64,000 bases of DNA. Source: Pogonophryne albipinna (lineage: Eukaryota; Chordata; Actinopteri; Perciformes; Artedidraconidae). Below, in pieces: positions 10,685 through 22,789 of this stretch (the first letter of the stretch is position 1; every line of letters begins with the position of its first letter). A program made the translations under genes and the position numbers. Below the pieces are notes generated by a model. That model searched no databases. It worked only from the letters and a program-made list of their open reading frames with translations, and was not told where the DNA came from. Where the stretch lies: positions 38,103,240 through 38,167,239 of the forward strand of contig CM053252.1 of NCBI GenBank assembly GCA_028583405.1. Reading direction: 5' to 3'.

Positions 10685-10921
10685 TTTATTCTGGCTTCGG
10701 AAGATTAAAAGTAACACGATCATCGACCCGACGCAGTCCTCCATTGTTGTTGTTGTGAGCGCTGTTGGGGAGAAAATCAGCGACGTAAACGGTGACGTCA
10801 TGACGCAGCAGCGGCAGCACCAGTCGGGCTCTGGGCGGTGTGAACAAAAGGGGGCTGAAAATAAAAACCGGTTCCGAACCAGAAAAGTGCTAGAACGGGA
10901 GCTGTGATGGTGTGAAAGGGG
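10685..10921. mobile_element. Truncated copy of the CTTTCACACC MITE
   Basis: It shares its order of phrases with 7195-7407 (ccattgttgttgttgt, cggtgac, tgacgcagcagcggcagc, gggcggtgtgaac) and ends in GGTGTGAAAGGGGC. The left half is missing or replaced by unrelated DNA. Confidence 0.6.
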
Positions 10922-12156
10922 CATTAGAGGTCTCAGATATATACAAAACATGTCTCTGAAGTGTTTGGCTGTTTTGTGATAGTATACTCATCTCAATTGA
11001 ATATTTCACCTCCTCCTTTCCCTCACTCTCGTCCCTTCCTTGCGTCTTAGCTCCGCCTCCGTAAGACGCGAGCGAGAGACACAAGGAAGAGACGCGAGGA
11101 CAGAGGAGTCCTCAGGTATTAATTGGGATGTCCTCGTTCACTCCAGTGTCACCATAAACAACACCCTTTAATTCTGGCATGCACGCAGTTTTATCACCTG
11201 TCACTGGACTTCCCTCCACATCAATCCCTTCACATCAATCTCTTCAAACCTGATAGTTTCACATTGAAATGATTTCGTCCATCTTATTATAGTTTTCTAT
11301 GTATTAATTTCGGTCCTGTATTGGTTTTTCCAGGTATAAAATTTCATTTAAGTTATAATTATAATCATAACAATAATAATAATTGATGGATTCATTTCAT
11401 TATGGTATTTGAACTTGTTTCAGATCAACTTATGTATTGGATGTTGTTATTTAATTTGTCCTACAGAAGAGACACAAATCACAAAAATATTTATTAGTTA
11501 TGCTACCCGTATTTGTATATATCCTAAATGTCTGACGTTCTGTGGGTTTACCACACATGCATCAAAAACCACAAGTAAGAACTGTAAGTTATTTTATAAT
11601 CAAAACATTATTATTGAATTTGTAAGTATATTTCACACACTTTAATGTTTTTATAGAGTATGATCTCCTCATTCGTTTAAGAGATGTAATATATTTTACT
11701 CTTAATGAAGCACTTAAAACATTTAATGACTCTGATCCTCCTCTAACGGTAAGAACAGCTGCAGTAAGCAGAGGCTGTGCAGCTGGGGGCGGAGCTCTGA
11801 TGCTCGAGTAGTGAAAACACTTCCGCTAGTCTGCTCTCGTGTATCCTCCCTTTCTTCTCCTCTGGAAGCCTCCTCCCTCACCCCTCCTCGACTCCTCCGT
11901 GTGCATTTCAGCGATTGGGACGTCCTTCAACATGGCGTGTCTTGATCGATTTCCGGGTCAAGTCCCGGAGGAGGGGGAGAGAGGAGTCAAGGAGGGACAT
12001 TGCGATTAACCTAGTGCCTGACGTGACAGGGCCTGACCGTCGGCCATTTTAACTGCCATTACTCAGCATTTCAACATGTTAGCTTAAAAATAGTTGGCTT
12101 GCTTGCAAGCGTTTTTAGTGAACTATTATACTGTAATATATGTTGGATTCGCTCAG
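10922..12156. other. Unassigned region, partly GC-rich
   Basis: No ORF with recognisable content. The stretch 11010-11110 and 11800-12000 are richer in CG and CTC/GAG tracts than the AT-rich DNA between them. The distance and lack of a start exon prevent calling a tyw1 promoter. Confidence 0.3.
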
Positions 12157-13005
12157 GTGTGGCAGGAAACACTACCACTTTGTCAGAACCTTCCAATAAA
12201 TACAGAGACTGCTATGTACAAAATATAGGACAATCTTTATTATAACAACAGTTCATTGATAAGAGGAGGGGAGAGAACAAGAGAGGAAGCAAGTCCACGG
12301 GACAAAAGGAACCCCCACTAGACTGTGGAGCCCACTTTATACACTTCAAACAGGGCTAGTTTAATAGCTTTAGCAAGGCACACCACACAAAGAACACGGC
12401 ACGCGAACACCCTCTACCGGAGGCACACAACTCGGCAATTGTAAACACACACGGCACACACACATGCACTTAACCAAGGGCGAGAGCACCTACTGGTGGT
12501 AGCCTCTCCCCTGCTGCTCTCCCTCCATATACTCTAAAATACTCCTAAAATATCAGACATACAACAATATAAATACATAAGTAACTCGCCAGTCGTCTAC
12601 GCTTAGGACGCCATCCATCGGCTTTGCTGGACGACGTGAACTGAGTCACTCCAGCTGGTGTCTGTGTTGCTTTGGCACCGCCGTGCGTAAGGAGGTATCG
12701 CGGCTCGCACTCACTAAATTCCCGGCCTTGACTATCTATAGAAGGTAGCAGACCTCCCGCTCCTGACACTCAAACGTCTATCCTGCGCTGGCTGTCTTCG
12801 TCGCCCGCAGCTCTATCCGCTGCGAACGACACCCTCCCACCCAAAAGAGTGCCGAGTCACATGTAGCGTCCTCCAACCTCTATTCACACCTCTCCGCTGT
12901 GAGTCTCTCAGCTGTGAGTCTCTCGGCTGTGAGTCTCTCAGCTGATTAACACACCTGTTCCAAGTCCAATCAATTAGTGCCCATGCAGGCGTGCCCACAT
13001 CACAA
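12157..13005 (-). repeat. Possible solo LTR
   Basis: On the minus strand the block starts TGATGTGGGC and ends TGCCACA. A polyadenylation signal AATAAA lies near 12236-12243, close to its 3' end. Near 12898-12943 a 16-bp unit (gctgtgagtctctcag) is repeated three times, as in some LTR enhancers. No target duplication was found and no partner LTR is in the window, so this is a suggestion only. Confidence 0.35.
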
Positions 13006-14422
13006 TACATTTTTGAAAAACAAAAACAATATAATCCTTTTCTGGGATATTTGAATGTGACAGCGCCTGATCCTTTAGCTTGTCCACGTAAAAAAAAAAA
13101 AAGGTGTAAAAACAAGATTAAAATCTTAAAATTCAAGGACAGAACTTACTTATTGTCAGCTCCTCCTCAGTCAGATGATCTAACTCAATGATGTAAAACT
13201 ATGGAGTATTTTATGAAGCGTGACGGACTGACCAAAAACATGGGGACTGTTGTAAAACACCATTTTTTGTTCAAATGTAAGCATTATTCAATGTTTTCAA
13301 TTAACTGTCGTAAAAGATAACAAGTTAAATGTGTTATTAATGAAGTTTTTTTTTATATATAAAAGTTTTTAGCTAATTAAAAAATGTAAACCCCTCGCTC
13401 CAATTTGGCTGGGGACAGGCCATTTTTAAATACATTTAAAAAACACCTGAAACCCTAGTCTAGTGAATCACAGACCTATGTACAAACAACTCACAAAACA
13501 CTACTATCTCATCAGTTTTAAGATATTTTATGGATTATAATTTGTATTCACTGTAACAATCCCAGGACAGATAATATAAACGTTTCTGGTAGAATGTAAG
13601 TATAGCCTACCTTAGTTAACTATATTTGTTTTTGTTTTTTGGCTTATTAGCTGTAAACTCGAGGCACTGGCAGTTTAGTCATTTGTTCATCAACACTCAC
13701 CTTCAAAGAAGTCAAGAAAAGCCGGCATAACATCGGACAGTAAAGTGGGATGTGCTGCTACCTGTCTGTCATTCGCGAGACATCGCGAATGGACGCGGGA
13801 AGGGGGGGTGCTGACGGGGCTGCAGCACCCCCATCTGCGAGGCTCCACTAGCACCCGTACACCCAAACGCGGCGCAGTTTCGCCTCTGATAGAGTGTGTG
13901 TGTGAGGAGCTCCACGGATTGGTCCATTTGGGTATGGTCACGTCACTGTACCCAGGAAGGAAAAGAGAAATCCCCAACGAGGCGTTCTGGGGCAGCACAG
14001 ACAGGTCTTTTCTGTGTTAGAGTTTTACTCGCTACAGGGTGTACTTTGAGGGTTTGTGACTCTGCAGACCGTTTACATGCATACAAACCTTCATAATACA
14101 CAAGGGGACGGGTAATAACTGGAAAAGCATGGCATGGGACCTTTAAGAAACTATACATACATAAAAAACATACAACTAGCATATCAGAAAATGTAAAAAC
14201 ATAGGCTGACATATATTAAAAAAGGAGTGTAGTATTCCTGTCCCAGAATAAAAGTGTTCTGCATGATAACACAAAAAATAAACAAGATATGTAAACAGCA
14301 GGGTATGGTGTATAAGAATGTGTAGTGCTCATGATATTTGGATTGTCCTTGCAATAAGGAACCTCCACATGCAACACAGGTATTTGTCTTTGCAATAATT
14401 ATCCTTGTCTGTGTGCTTTTAG
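13006..14422. other. Unassigned DNA upstream of the first visible tyw1 exon
   Basis: The 3' part ends in catgggacctttaag (14129-14143), which looks like a MITE end whose partner I could not find. ORFs in 13690-14212 overlap on both strands and have no recognisable content. An upstream tyw1 exon encoding the membrane-anchor part was searched for and not seen. Confidence 0.35.
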
Positions 14423-14548
14423 AAAAGCTTCTCCAAAGATGTCAGCCCGTTGGTCTCCAAAGCAGTGAAGAGAAGTGAGGGCTCTGACGTCGTGGTCCAC
14501 TTGTCAGGAGTTAAGATCTTCTACGGCTCTCAAACTGGAACAGCAAAG
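14423..14548 (+). CDS. tyw1: tyw1 coding exon with FMN phosphate loop
   Basis: The exon follows gtgtgcttttag and ends before gtacag, giving 42 codons in phase 0. It encodes a charged lead-in and then GVKIFYGSQTGTAK. GSQTGTAK is the FMN phosphate-binding loop of flavodoxin-type domains and matches vertebrate TYW1. TYW1 makes 4-demethylwyosine in tRNA-Phe using a flavodoxin domain and a radical-SAM 4Fe-4S domain, the second step of wybutosine synthesis. Earlier exon(s) with the N-terminal hydrophobic segment are not visible. It joins in frame to the exon at 15221. Confidence 0.9.
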
Positions 14549-15220
14549 GTACAGATACTGTTTAGTACTGTAAATAGGATTGTGCTACTGAAAATCTTCT
14601 GATAACAATAAAAATCTATATATAGCAATAATGGTAATTCCATCAATAAATTGTCTCATAGAAATAACTACGTGGTAAGGCCTATTTTTCCTATTCTCGT
14701 GTGTGAATTAAGTACAAATAAAAAAGCATTTTCGAATGTAATAAATACGTTCAGTTGGAACAGTTAGCTTTACGGGTTGCCCTTCTGACAGTCTCTAGGG
14801 TAATCGAGGAATTAATCGATTAGATGTTCTGGACAATTTTGAAGAAGAGGACGAACTGAGCCGAGGGACCTTTCCCTCAACTCCGCTGGATTACAGCTAT
14901 CCCGCTTGTATCTCCAAAGATTAATCATGTTCTTCTTGGTTGACTTAAGAGCATCAATGTCTTTACCGATGTATGGGTCCCAGATCGAGTTGGCAAACTC
15001 TGCTTTAGAACGTACGCTGTCTCCTTAAATGTCTGTGGGCAGCGTCGTAACCCAGCTATCTGTTTACCTGTGTTACTATTTGGTGAATGTGTTAGCTGAA
15101 TTTAGGCTATTTGTGAATTTCTTACCCAAGATAAAGGTGGTGGGTCGCCTCTTTGCGATGGCGGCTCACATACTAAATGTCCCATTCTGAGATGACTGAT
15201 TAGACTCTTCATTTGTTCAG
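14549..15220 (+). other. tyw1: tyw1 intron
   Basis: GT-AG intron of 672 bp. I see no gene or clear mobile element inside. Confidence 0.7.
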
Positions 15221-15322
15221 GGTTTTGCAAAGGAGCTGTCGGAGGAGGTGAAGGCTTTGGGCATACCAGCTGAGGTGATCGACATCAAAGACTACGATCC
15301 AGACGATCGACTTTCTGATGAG
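15221..15322 (+). CDS. tyw1: tyw1 coding exon, flavodoxin domain continued
   Basis: The exon follows atttgttcag and ends before gtaagg, giving 34 codons in phase 0. It encodes GFAKELSEEVKALGIP and then DIKDYDPDD, matching the second helix and strand of the TYW1 flavodoxin domain. The first glycine completes the phosphate-loop motif of the previous exon. Confidence 0.92.
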
Positions 15323-16186
15323 GTAAGGTCGCTCCAGTCAAGTGAAGGACAGAAAGACATCAGTGTGTAGAGACATAACGCCTGTAACAGGAACACATCA
15401 CTCTAAGAGATTTCGATTTTGTCCTCGAACTAAACGACTGCGAACTTCAGCACCGATCCTCTCCACATTGCCCCTAATTTAAACGCTGTATAATATCACA
15501 GACTAATTAATGCCTCCATTAATTGTAGCAGTATGCCGTATGTACTAAGAACTTGCTCCAGGGTGTTAATTAAATCTCTAAGAGTGTAAGGCCCAGCAAT
15601 GCTTACAGGCAAGGCTTAATTAGAGCAACATGAATCAAAGTAAAATAAATCAGAAGTGGCTTTTTTTGTTGTAAGCTTGACAACAAACAGTGCTGGAAGC
15701 CCCGAGTTCTGTAATGTGCCTGCTCAGCTTTCCCTTCATTTTTTTTCACACTGATTTGTTATTTCCAAGTCTGGCACAGAAAACAAATGTCTTCCACAAA
15801 TCCAGCTCAGCTGAAAAAGATGGATATTTTAATCAGTGTTCCTTTTTTCTTTTTTGTGGGCACAGGCACAGTGAGGTGCATTGAGAGATGAATAGGAGTT
15901 TGGTGGGCTAGTGCACAGCAGGAAAGAAAATATCTAGCCATCACATACTCTAGGTATAATTGTTGAGAAGGTATATGTTTCCCATTGCATGTTCTAATTC
16001 CAATTCCAGGTTCCAATTCAACATTCAAATTCTAAGTTTCAAATCCAAGTTCCAATTCCAGGTTTAATTTACAATTCTAATTCCAGGTTCCAAATTCCAA
16101 TTCCAATTTGAAAAAAAAAAAAAAATTCAAATATTATTTGCAGGTTCAAATAGCAAATTCTAGGTTCCAAATTCCAATGTGTACAG
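15323..16186 (+). other. tyw1: tyw1 intron with a TTCCAATTCCAGG-type repeat
   Basis: About 15990-16180 is a degenerate tandem stretch built of short phrases like ttccaattccaggttc, attc and caaat. The rest holds no recognised feature. Confidence 0.6.
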
Positions 16187-16291
16187 TAGGGCTGCTCAAT
16201 TAATCATATTTAATCGCGATTACGATTATGGCTTGCAACGATTACGAAAACAACGTAATCGAAATAAAACTGTTAAACACATACTGTTCAC

Positions 16292-17326
16292 TAGGGGTGC
16301 AACAACTAATCGACTTAATCGATTAAAATCGACGACCAAATGAGTTAACTAATTCAGTCGTCGATTCGTTGGTGACGTCATCACGTGTGTTTTACGCGCC
16401 GTTAAGCTCCAACGTTATTGGTCTTTTTATCGGTACTGGAGACATTTAAAAAATGTATTATTGCTACAAAAACATTATATCGCAGTCTTAGTGTCGCCAA
16501 CTCGTTTCTAATATGTAAAAAGACAAAAATATGCGTCTATGGTGTATTTTCGATCTTTCCAATCGAGACGAGATCTCTCTCTCCCCCATCTGTGTGCGAG
16601 GGGGCGGGGCAGTTTACACACGCGGCTGCTACATGCATGCAGCAACACACGGCGGGGATGGCGGAGAGAAGCGCTCCAAGGCGTGGTTAAATGTTACCCG
16701 TCTCGATGTGGACAATGCTCTTTGCCAATAGTGCAATAAGAGTTTAGCATGTAAGGGTGGTAACACGAGCAATTTGTCTAAACATTTAGCAAAAGTGCAC
16801 CACATTCAGACGGAGAAATACACCGGGTTCGACTGTCTTTCTAGTAGCTCTGTAGCCTCCCCATCCACGAATAACTTTTCCACGTCAGCAACACACGGAG
16901 TTAACAAAATGATACAAACATGGGTTAAAGATTAGAGGTAACTGAGTTATTTATTTTGTTAAAGTTTCAGCTATTCTGTTTACAATTATGTTATCACATT
17001 ATTTAATACGATTTGTTAAAACATTGTTGTTTCTTTTGATGTGAAATATTATTTATTTAATTTAAATAAAAAGCTATGTTAATTCTGTTCACAATTTGTT
17101 TTGTTAATTCAATAATATATGTATTTTTGAATCAAGTATTCATCTTTATTGTCTTCATTGTTAGTTTCCACATGCCTAAAACAACCTCAAGCTACATCTA
17201 AAATTTGATGGCTAAATAAGAGCGTTTGAGAAATTGTGCAAGGCATAATAGTCCGAATAGTCGATTAATCGTTTCATTAATCGATAGATTAATCGATTAT
17301 CAAATTAGTCGTTTGTTGCAGCCCTA
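16292..17326. mobile_element. Inner hAT element (TAGGGGTGCAAC ends)
   Basis: The ends are TAGGGGTGCAACAACTAATC and its imperfect complement ending GTTGCAGCCCTA. The flanks are ctgttcac twice (16284-16291 and 17327-17334). It lies wholly inside the outer hAT. It keeps a BED-finger remnant but no catalytic domain. Confidence 0.87.
16660..16935 (+). pseudogene. BED zinc-finger remnant of the inner hAT
   Basis: The + strand encodes VDNALCQ, a stop, CNKSLACKGGNTSNLSKHLAKVH in one frame: the two-cysteine, H-x-x-x-x-H pattern of a BED finger with a stop between the cysteines. A serine-rich linker and MIQTWVKD follow, then a stop. The catalytic and dimerisation parts are absent. Confidence 0.65.
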
Positions 17327-17621
17327 CTGTTCACATTTTTTTCTCCAATAAATGGATGTTTTCAAAGTCAATGAATAATCTCATTTAATAATCGCAATTA
17401 CAATTATTGACCCAAATAATCGAGATTATGATTTTTGCCATAATCGAGCAGCCCTAGTGTACAGTATGCTAATTGTATTTCCAGGAGCAGCTTGTTCTTA
17501 CTGCTCCATTGCTTTGCAAGATTTGTCTTTATTTGGATAAGCCTTACTTGTAAAATGTCTTGCTCTTACTTCACTGTTTCACCGTCTTCCTCTTGTTTAC
17601 TGTGTGTCCCTCTGCCTTCAG

Positions 17622-17816
17622 TGCACCAACATGTCCGTCTGTGTGTTCCTCGTGGCCACATACACTGACGGAACCCCCACGGTGAACGCAGAGTGGTTCT
17701 GCAAGTGGTTGGAGGAGGCGTCCACTGACTTCAGATACGGGAAGACCTACCTGAAGGGCCTCAGATATGCAGTGTTTGGTCTCGGCAACTCTGTCTATGT
17801 CGGCCACTATAATACG
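17622..17816 (+). CDS. tyw1: tyw1 coding exon, FMN isoalloxazine-binding loops
   Basis: The exon follows ctctgccttcag and ends before gtaatc, giving 65 codons in phase 0. It encodes CVFLVATYTDGTPTVNAEWF and YAVFGLGNSVY, the two flavin-contact loops of the flavodoxin fold. The last codons HYNT continue to VGTNVDKW in the exon at 33161, as in vertebrate TYW1. The donor opens a 15.3-kb intron filled by the LINE nest. Confidence 0.93.
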
Positions 17817-18132
17817 GTAATCTATTATATCAAGTACTATCAAAAAGATGTGCTAGGGGCGCTAGTGAGCAGGGTATGGAGTGAGACGTCTTTTTCAGAA
17901 CTCCTGCAGAGTTTTATACTTAAACGGCGTTATTCACATCAGAACCAGATTAAACCTCACTAAAAGAAGCTTGAAGATATTATAACCTTAACTAAGTCAG
18001 AAATTCCGAGTTTGATGGCGGCAAATCTCCGGAAATACAAATATATATACGAGAAGGCCTGAACAATCCCCGACGCAGGGTACTCCAGCCAACCGTAACG
18101 GAGCGTCACCTGTCCGGACCGAAGCTACAGAT

Positions 18133-18930
18133 ATGACTGCTGAAAAGATCAAGGCAGACGTCCTGTCGTCCCTGAGGGGAGACTTGGCTAATATGTTACG
18201 GGAAGAAGTGAAGAACGCCCTTGCAAAGGAATTTCGCCTCCTCAAAAGTGAACTGCAGGCTGTCAGGTCAGAAATCACCACCAACACAATTGCAATTCGG
18301 GCTGAAATGGATCAAATGAAGGGAGACATTAAGGACGTAGGGGAAGGCCTGTCGACATGGTCTGACGAAGTAAACTCCCTACAAACTGTCGCAACTAACC
18401 TGAAAAGCCAAGTCAAAGAGCTTCAAGAAAAGTGTGAAGACATGGAAGGTAGGATGAGGAGGGGGAATATTCGTATAGTAGGCGTAGATGAGCAGCCAGA
18501 CTCGAGCACTCCCGAAGCTATTTCCAAACTTCTCAAAGAAGCACTACATCTTGACCGAGACATCAAAATTGACCGATCACACCGCAGCCTTATGAAGTGG
18601 AAGCCGGGGGATAGACCACGGGTCATTATCGCCAAGCTGCACAATGACGGAGACGCGGCGGAGGTGCTTAGAAGAGCCCAAGACAGAGCCCCACTCAACT
18701 ACAATGGAAAACGGATATCCAGCTTCCCCGACTATACCAACAACGTAGCTAAAGCCAGAGCTGCATTCACGGACGTGAGGAAGATGCTACGAGGACGTCA
18801 GGGAGTTCGCTACGGACTTCTGTTCCCTGCTCGGATGCGGATCTCAGTTGGAGACGAGGAAAAGGAATTTCTGGACCCTGCAAAGGCTCTGGAATACGTG
18901 CTAAAGAAAGTCATCCCAGAGACTGAGTGA
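18133..18930 (+). CDS. L1 ORF1 protein (RNA-binding coiled-coil protein)
   Basis: The 265-residue ORF is uninterrupted. Heptad-rich sequence runs from about residue 15 to 105, followed by MRRGNIRIVGV (about residue 109), the usual start of the RRM-like domain. A C-terminal domain follows with FPARMRI and a final FLDPAKALEYV. This matches vertebrate L1 ORF1 proteins, which trimerise and coat LINE RNA. It is intact although ORF2 is broken, so this copy cannot move by itself. Confidence 0.82.
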   Translation: MTAEKIKADVLSSLRGDLANMLREEVKNALAKEFRLLKSELQAVRSEITTNTIAIRAEMDQMKGDIKDVGEGLSTWSDEVNSLQTVATNLKSQVKELQEKCEDMEGRMRRGNIRIVGVDEQPDSSTPEAISKLLKEALHLDRDIKIDRSHRSLMKWKPGDRPRVIIAKLHNDGDAAEVLRRAQDRAPLNYNGKRISSFPDYTNNVAKARAAFTDVRKMLRGRQGVRYGLLFPARMRISVGDEEKEFLDPAKALEYVLKKVIPETE

Positions 18931-19096
18931 ATGAACACTGACCACCAGCTTTGAAAACCACAACGCCAGTATGTAAATAGTCCACATAACGCACATAAAC
19001 ACACTTAAGCTAATAACCCCGTTCTGAATACTAATGTTTGCCAAAGAAAACCATTGCACTTGATAAGATAATTAATATCTGTTATAAGTTCTTTAT

Positions 19097-20290
19097 CAGG
19101 GTGTCCGCGGGGTCTTAAAAAGTATTAAAAGTTGATAAAACAATTTAGCGAAAATTAAGGCTATTAAAAAGTATTAAAAAGTATTAAATGGCATTTTCCA
19201 AGGTATTAAGAAGGTCCACAGCAACGACAACATGAAACACCCTTTAATTTACTGAAACAACATGTCGGGAAACCCCCTCAAGGTGGCCCCATGCATAGCG
19301 TGCCATAAAATGCTGCTTCTTATTTTAAGTTTTGTTGCCTTGCTCCGCTCTGTGGGGGGGGGGGTGGTGGACTACCTGAGAGATATACAGCAGGAGAACA
19401 CACCGTCCACCGCGGAGAATAAACAGAAGGGCAACCATGACAACCATGCTCCGGGGTCTTCTTCGCTGCTTTTGGTGGATTTCGTGGCGGCAGCAGCGCC
19501 ACTTACAGGCCTGGCATATGTACTACAGCGTTTCCAGCATTTCCAGCGGTCTAGTGTGAACGGACGCGTTAATGAATCGAATGCGTGTGAACGGAAGACT
19601 TTTTTGCGTTTGCGTATGCGTTTTACTGTATGCGTCCTCGTGGGGCCGGGGTCTAAGCCAAACTATATCCGGTCACAGAGATCTGCTATTTTAAAGTAAG
19701 GTCAACACATATCGACCCTAAATATATTAAGAACGAGAAAAGTCTTAACATATATATCGTTTTTTGTAAACATATGACAAATGTGTGAGGGTGATGACGT
19801 CAGAGCATCGTCCTATGTGCCGGGCTTAGCCCCGGACAGCCCCAGCCATATTTAACCCCTGGGTATTTGTGAGGGAGCTCCTATATGGCATTACCCCGCT
19901 GAAGCTCACCAAAGTTTAATATATTTCATAGTTCAAAGTTTTGTCAATTGTTTTGTTTATTGGTCAAATATTGGTTTCTAATGGTTTCTGAGGAGTTTTA
20001 CTGGAATGAAAGAGCACAGAGTACAGAAGCAACAAAGCAGCATACTGCATTAAACCTGACCTTCACAGAGAGGTTGAAGTTCATGTGGAGAGGAGGCTTC
20101 AGTAGTCTGTCTGCACTCTGTTTAGTTGTGCTATCTTACAATCAATATAGTAAATGTGAGGTAAAGTGTGTCGCCAATGTAACCGGTTAGAACTCGAAGT
20201 TGCGATGAGGTCTTAAAATGTATGGAAAGGGTCTTAAAAAAGGTCTTAAAAGGTATTCAATTTGACTTCAGGATTCCTGCATATACCCTG
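19097..20290. mobile_element. DNA transposon with CAGGGTGTCCGCGGG / CCTGCATATACCCTG ends
   Basis: The 1,194-bp insertion lies between L1 ORF1 and ORF2. Its ends are CAGGGTGTCC and ATACCCTG. GTCTTAAAA and ATTAAAAAG phrases recur near both ends. The flanks share tttat (19092-19096 and 20291-20295); this is shorter than the 8 bp expected of hAT, so the superfamily is open. Positions 19380-19560 hold a module also found near 57940-58080. Confidence 0.65.
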
Positions 20291-21420
20291 TTTATATATG
20301 AATGGCTATGTACCATTTCATATCCAATCATTATTTGCGACACTATTTTGTTTGTATTACTCGTATATGCCGTTATGCTAAATTATTTCAAATATAAAAC
20401 ATATTAAGCTCTGCAGGAGCCTGAGTAACACCTGACTTCCCTTATATCTTAGCACACAGTGCAGTCAAACTTTATCGAGACTGCCTTTTCGCTGCTTTTA
20501 TTTAAGCAGCTAGGGACTAGGTCCCGCCCCTCACCACATGATGATAAACACATGTTTATTTGTTCTCTCTGTTCTACTGATTCTGATCCGCCTGTTCCCC
20601 CTGTTTCCCCGGGATCAATGTAAGGTCAACACTACTACCATATTATCCAACTATTGAAACTGCCAAATGGCCCTATCTGAAGATGGTAATATATAGTACA
20701 GCTGTATTAAGCATATTCACAGTCCACTGCTTTTTTTTGTTTTTATATTTTGCTATTCAATACTCTTTTTCAAACCACGATGGGATCACTTAAAGTTGTG
20801 ACTTATAATGTTAAAGGCCTACATAGTGCTATTAAGAGAAAGAAAGTACTAAGCCAATTGAAGCGAGCAAAATGTCATATCGCATTCTTACAGGAAACCC
20901 ACCTCTCCGATGATGAACACGATAAGCTTAAAAAGTCCTGGGCAAACAAGGTGTATTACTCTTCACACCAGTCAGGGAGGAAAAGGGGAGTTTCTATTCT
21001 AATACACAGACAGATCAATTTTATACCAACACTAATACATAAAGATAATATGGGAAGATATATTTTGGTAAATGGGTCAATAAATGGTATCAAAGTCTCT
21101 CTTATTAATGTATATGCACCGAACGAAGACGATCCTGGCTTTATCAGAACAATCTTCAATAATATAGTACAGCATAGCTCTGGACTCTTAATGATGGGGG
21201 GGGGGGGACTTCAACTGTGTTTTATCACAACACATGGACAGACAACCCTCATCAAAAGCTCCCCTCCCCAGAATGAGTAAAATGCTTAAACATCAATCTA
21301 TTGAGCTAGGTTTGGTAGATATCTGGAGGAGCAGGAATCGGAGACGCAGGGACTTTACATTCTACTCATGTAGACATGCATCGTACTCTAGGATTGATTT
21401 TTTTTTTTTATCCAGATCAG

Positions 21421-22789
21421 GGGCCTCATTTATAAAGGGATATACACTCAAAAGATGGCGTACGCCAGTTTCTACGCAATGTTTACGATTTATAAAATAC
21501 TAACTTGACGGGAAAATGTGCGGTCCTCCAAGCAAACTCTAACCCATGCGTACGCACTAAGCACAAAAACGGGAGAGACCAGAAACTGCGACACCGTTGG
21601 CAGAAGGAAGAATGGAGAGAAATGTGTGGAAATAATACCATAAATAAAATGTTACCTCTCATTTATCATATATGAAGAATTCATTTTCAAACATTGATTA
21701 AAGCCAATCTTAAAATGATTAAACAAACGCCTGTTTGCGACTCCTCAGTGCACACAAAAACATAACTTGGAGAAATAAATAAATACGGATATGTTATTTA
21801 AAACCACCTCAAATATGTTGTGTTAATGTTATGAAATGTTTTCTCATAAATGATGCGGTAAGCAGAAGGACAGAATTACGTCTAAACTGACGCCGTTTTG
21901 CATTTCTATAGGTTGTAGATACGAGCATGGTTTTATATACTGTCATGTTTAATCGTGTTTTATGCCGTTTGCCAAGACTTGATAAGTCGCTCGTAAAACA
22001 CAGGAGGTATGGAAACTAAGAACACCATATGTGGTAAATTGTACAGCTAATATAACACAACACATTAGTTGTATTTCCTTTAACTGGTGGATATAGGGTT
22101 GCTGCGGGGGGGGGGGGGGGTGGGGGCAGTGGAGACGCTGCGCACAGCTGATCGACAGCTGGAACACAAACTACCAAATACAAAAACATAATTCAGACCC
22201 AGTCGTCATGACTCCACTCCGGAGGGATTCCCCGATCATTTCTTACAGTCTCTCATCAAGGGGGTGTCTCCTGTCACCGGTACAAACACACTGCCTGAGG
22301 AAGGCTATGTGTATTCTTTTTGTCATTAACCTTTTTCGGGCCATTTATTTGTTTTGGTGACGATCCGAACTCCATGCTGCTACTCTGGTTCAAACTGCAT
22401 CCACCAAACAATATGATTTATCTCGACCTCCCCAAAATAACCAAAATCTGACACGGTGTGAAATGTCTTTTTTAGCTGTTCTGTCGTCATTTCCTGCGAT
22501 CTTCTTCATAAAGTCAGTCAGAATGAATGAATGAATGGGCGTTTCTTTGACTATTTATAGGCAAATATGGGCGTTACGTGAAGCCCGCAAAAGCTGCACC
22601 GCATTTCGAGTCGGTTGTGATTTATAAAGGGAAACCGGCGTAGGAAGTGCTGTACGCACTTTCCTCGCCGGTGCGCAATGTTTGGTGAATCGGAAAATGT
22701 CGGAACATTTCTGTACCTATTTTTAGGATTTCTACTATGTAAGCAACCTTCCCACGTGAATCCTACGCACGGCGTAATAAATGAGGCCC
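21421..22789. mobile_element. Harbinger-like non-autonomous element (GGGCCTCATTTAT ends)
   Basis: Perfect 13-bp inverted ends GGGCCTCATTTAT are flanked by cag on both sides (21418-21420 and 22790-22792). Internal GCGTACGC-type phrases near both ends are usual in this MITE group. Removing it rejoins the L1 endonuclease reading RIDFF...ELHRVEDMEI. No transposase ORF was recognised. The superfamily call is by resemblance of the ends. Confidence 0.72.

Larger units (their letters stand above)
16187..17456. mobile_element. Outer hAT element (TAGGGCTGCTCAATT ends)
   Basis: The element begins TAGGGCTGCTCAATTAATC and ends GATTATG...ATCGAGCAGCCCTA. It is flanked on both sides by the identical octamer gtgtacag (16179-16186 and 17457-17464), a standard hAT target duplication. 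Its own sequence is only about 235 bp once the inner hAT is removed, so it is a MITE. Confidence 0.85.

Noticed and set aside
13690..14212. Overlapping ORFs of about 90-100 codons upstream of tyw1
   Set aside because: No recognisable motif, both strands are open at once, and no splice site links them to the exon at 14423. The GC-rich composition explains them.
17571..17963. ORF of 119 codons running past the tyw1 exon donor
   Set aside because: Only 17622-17816 matches TYW1. The rest is intron and LINE 5' DNA.
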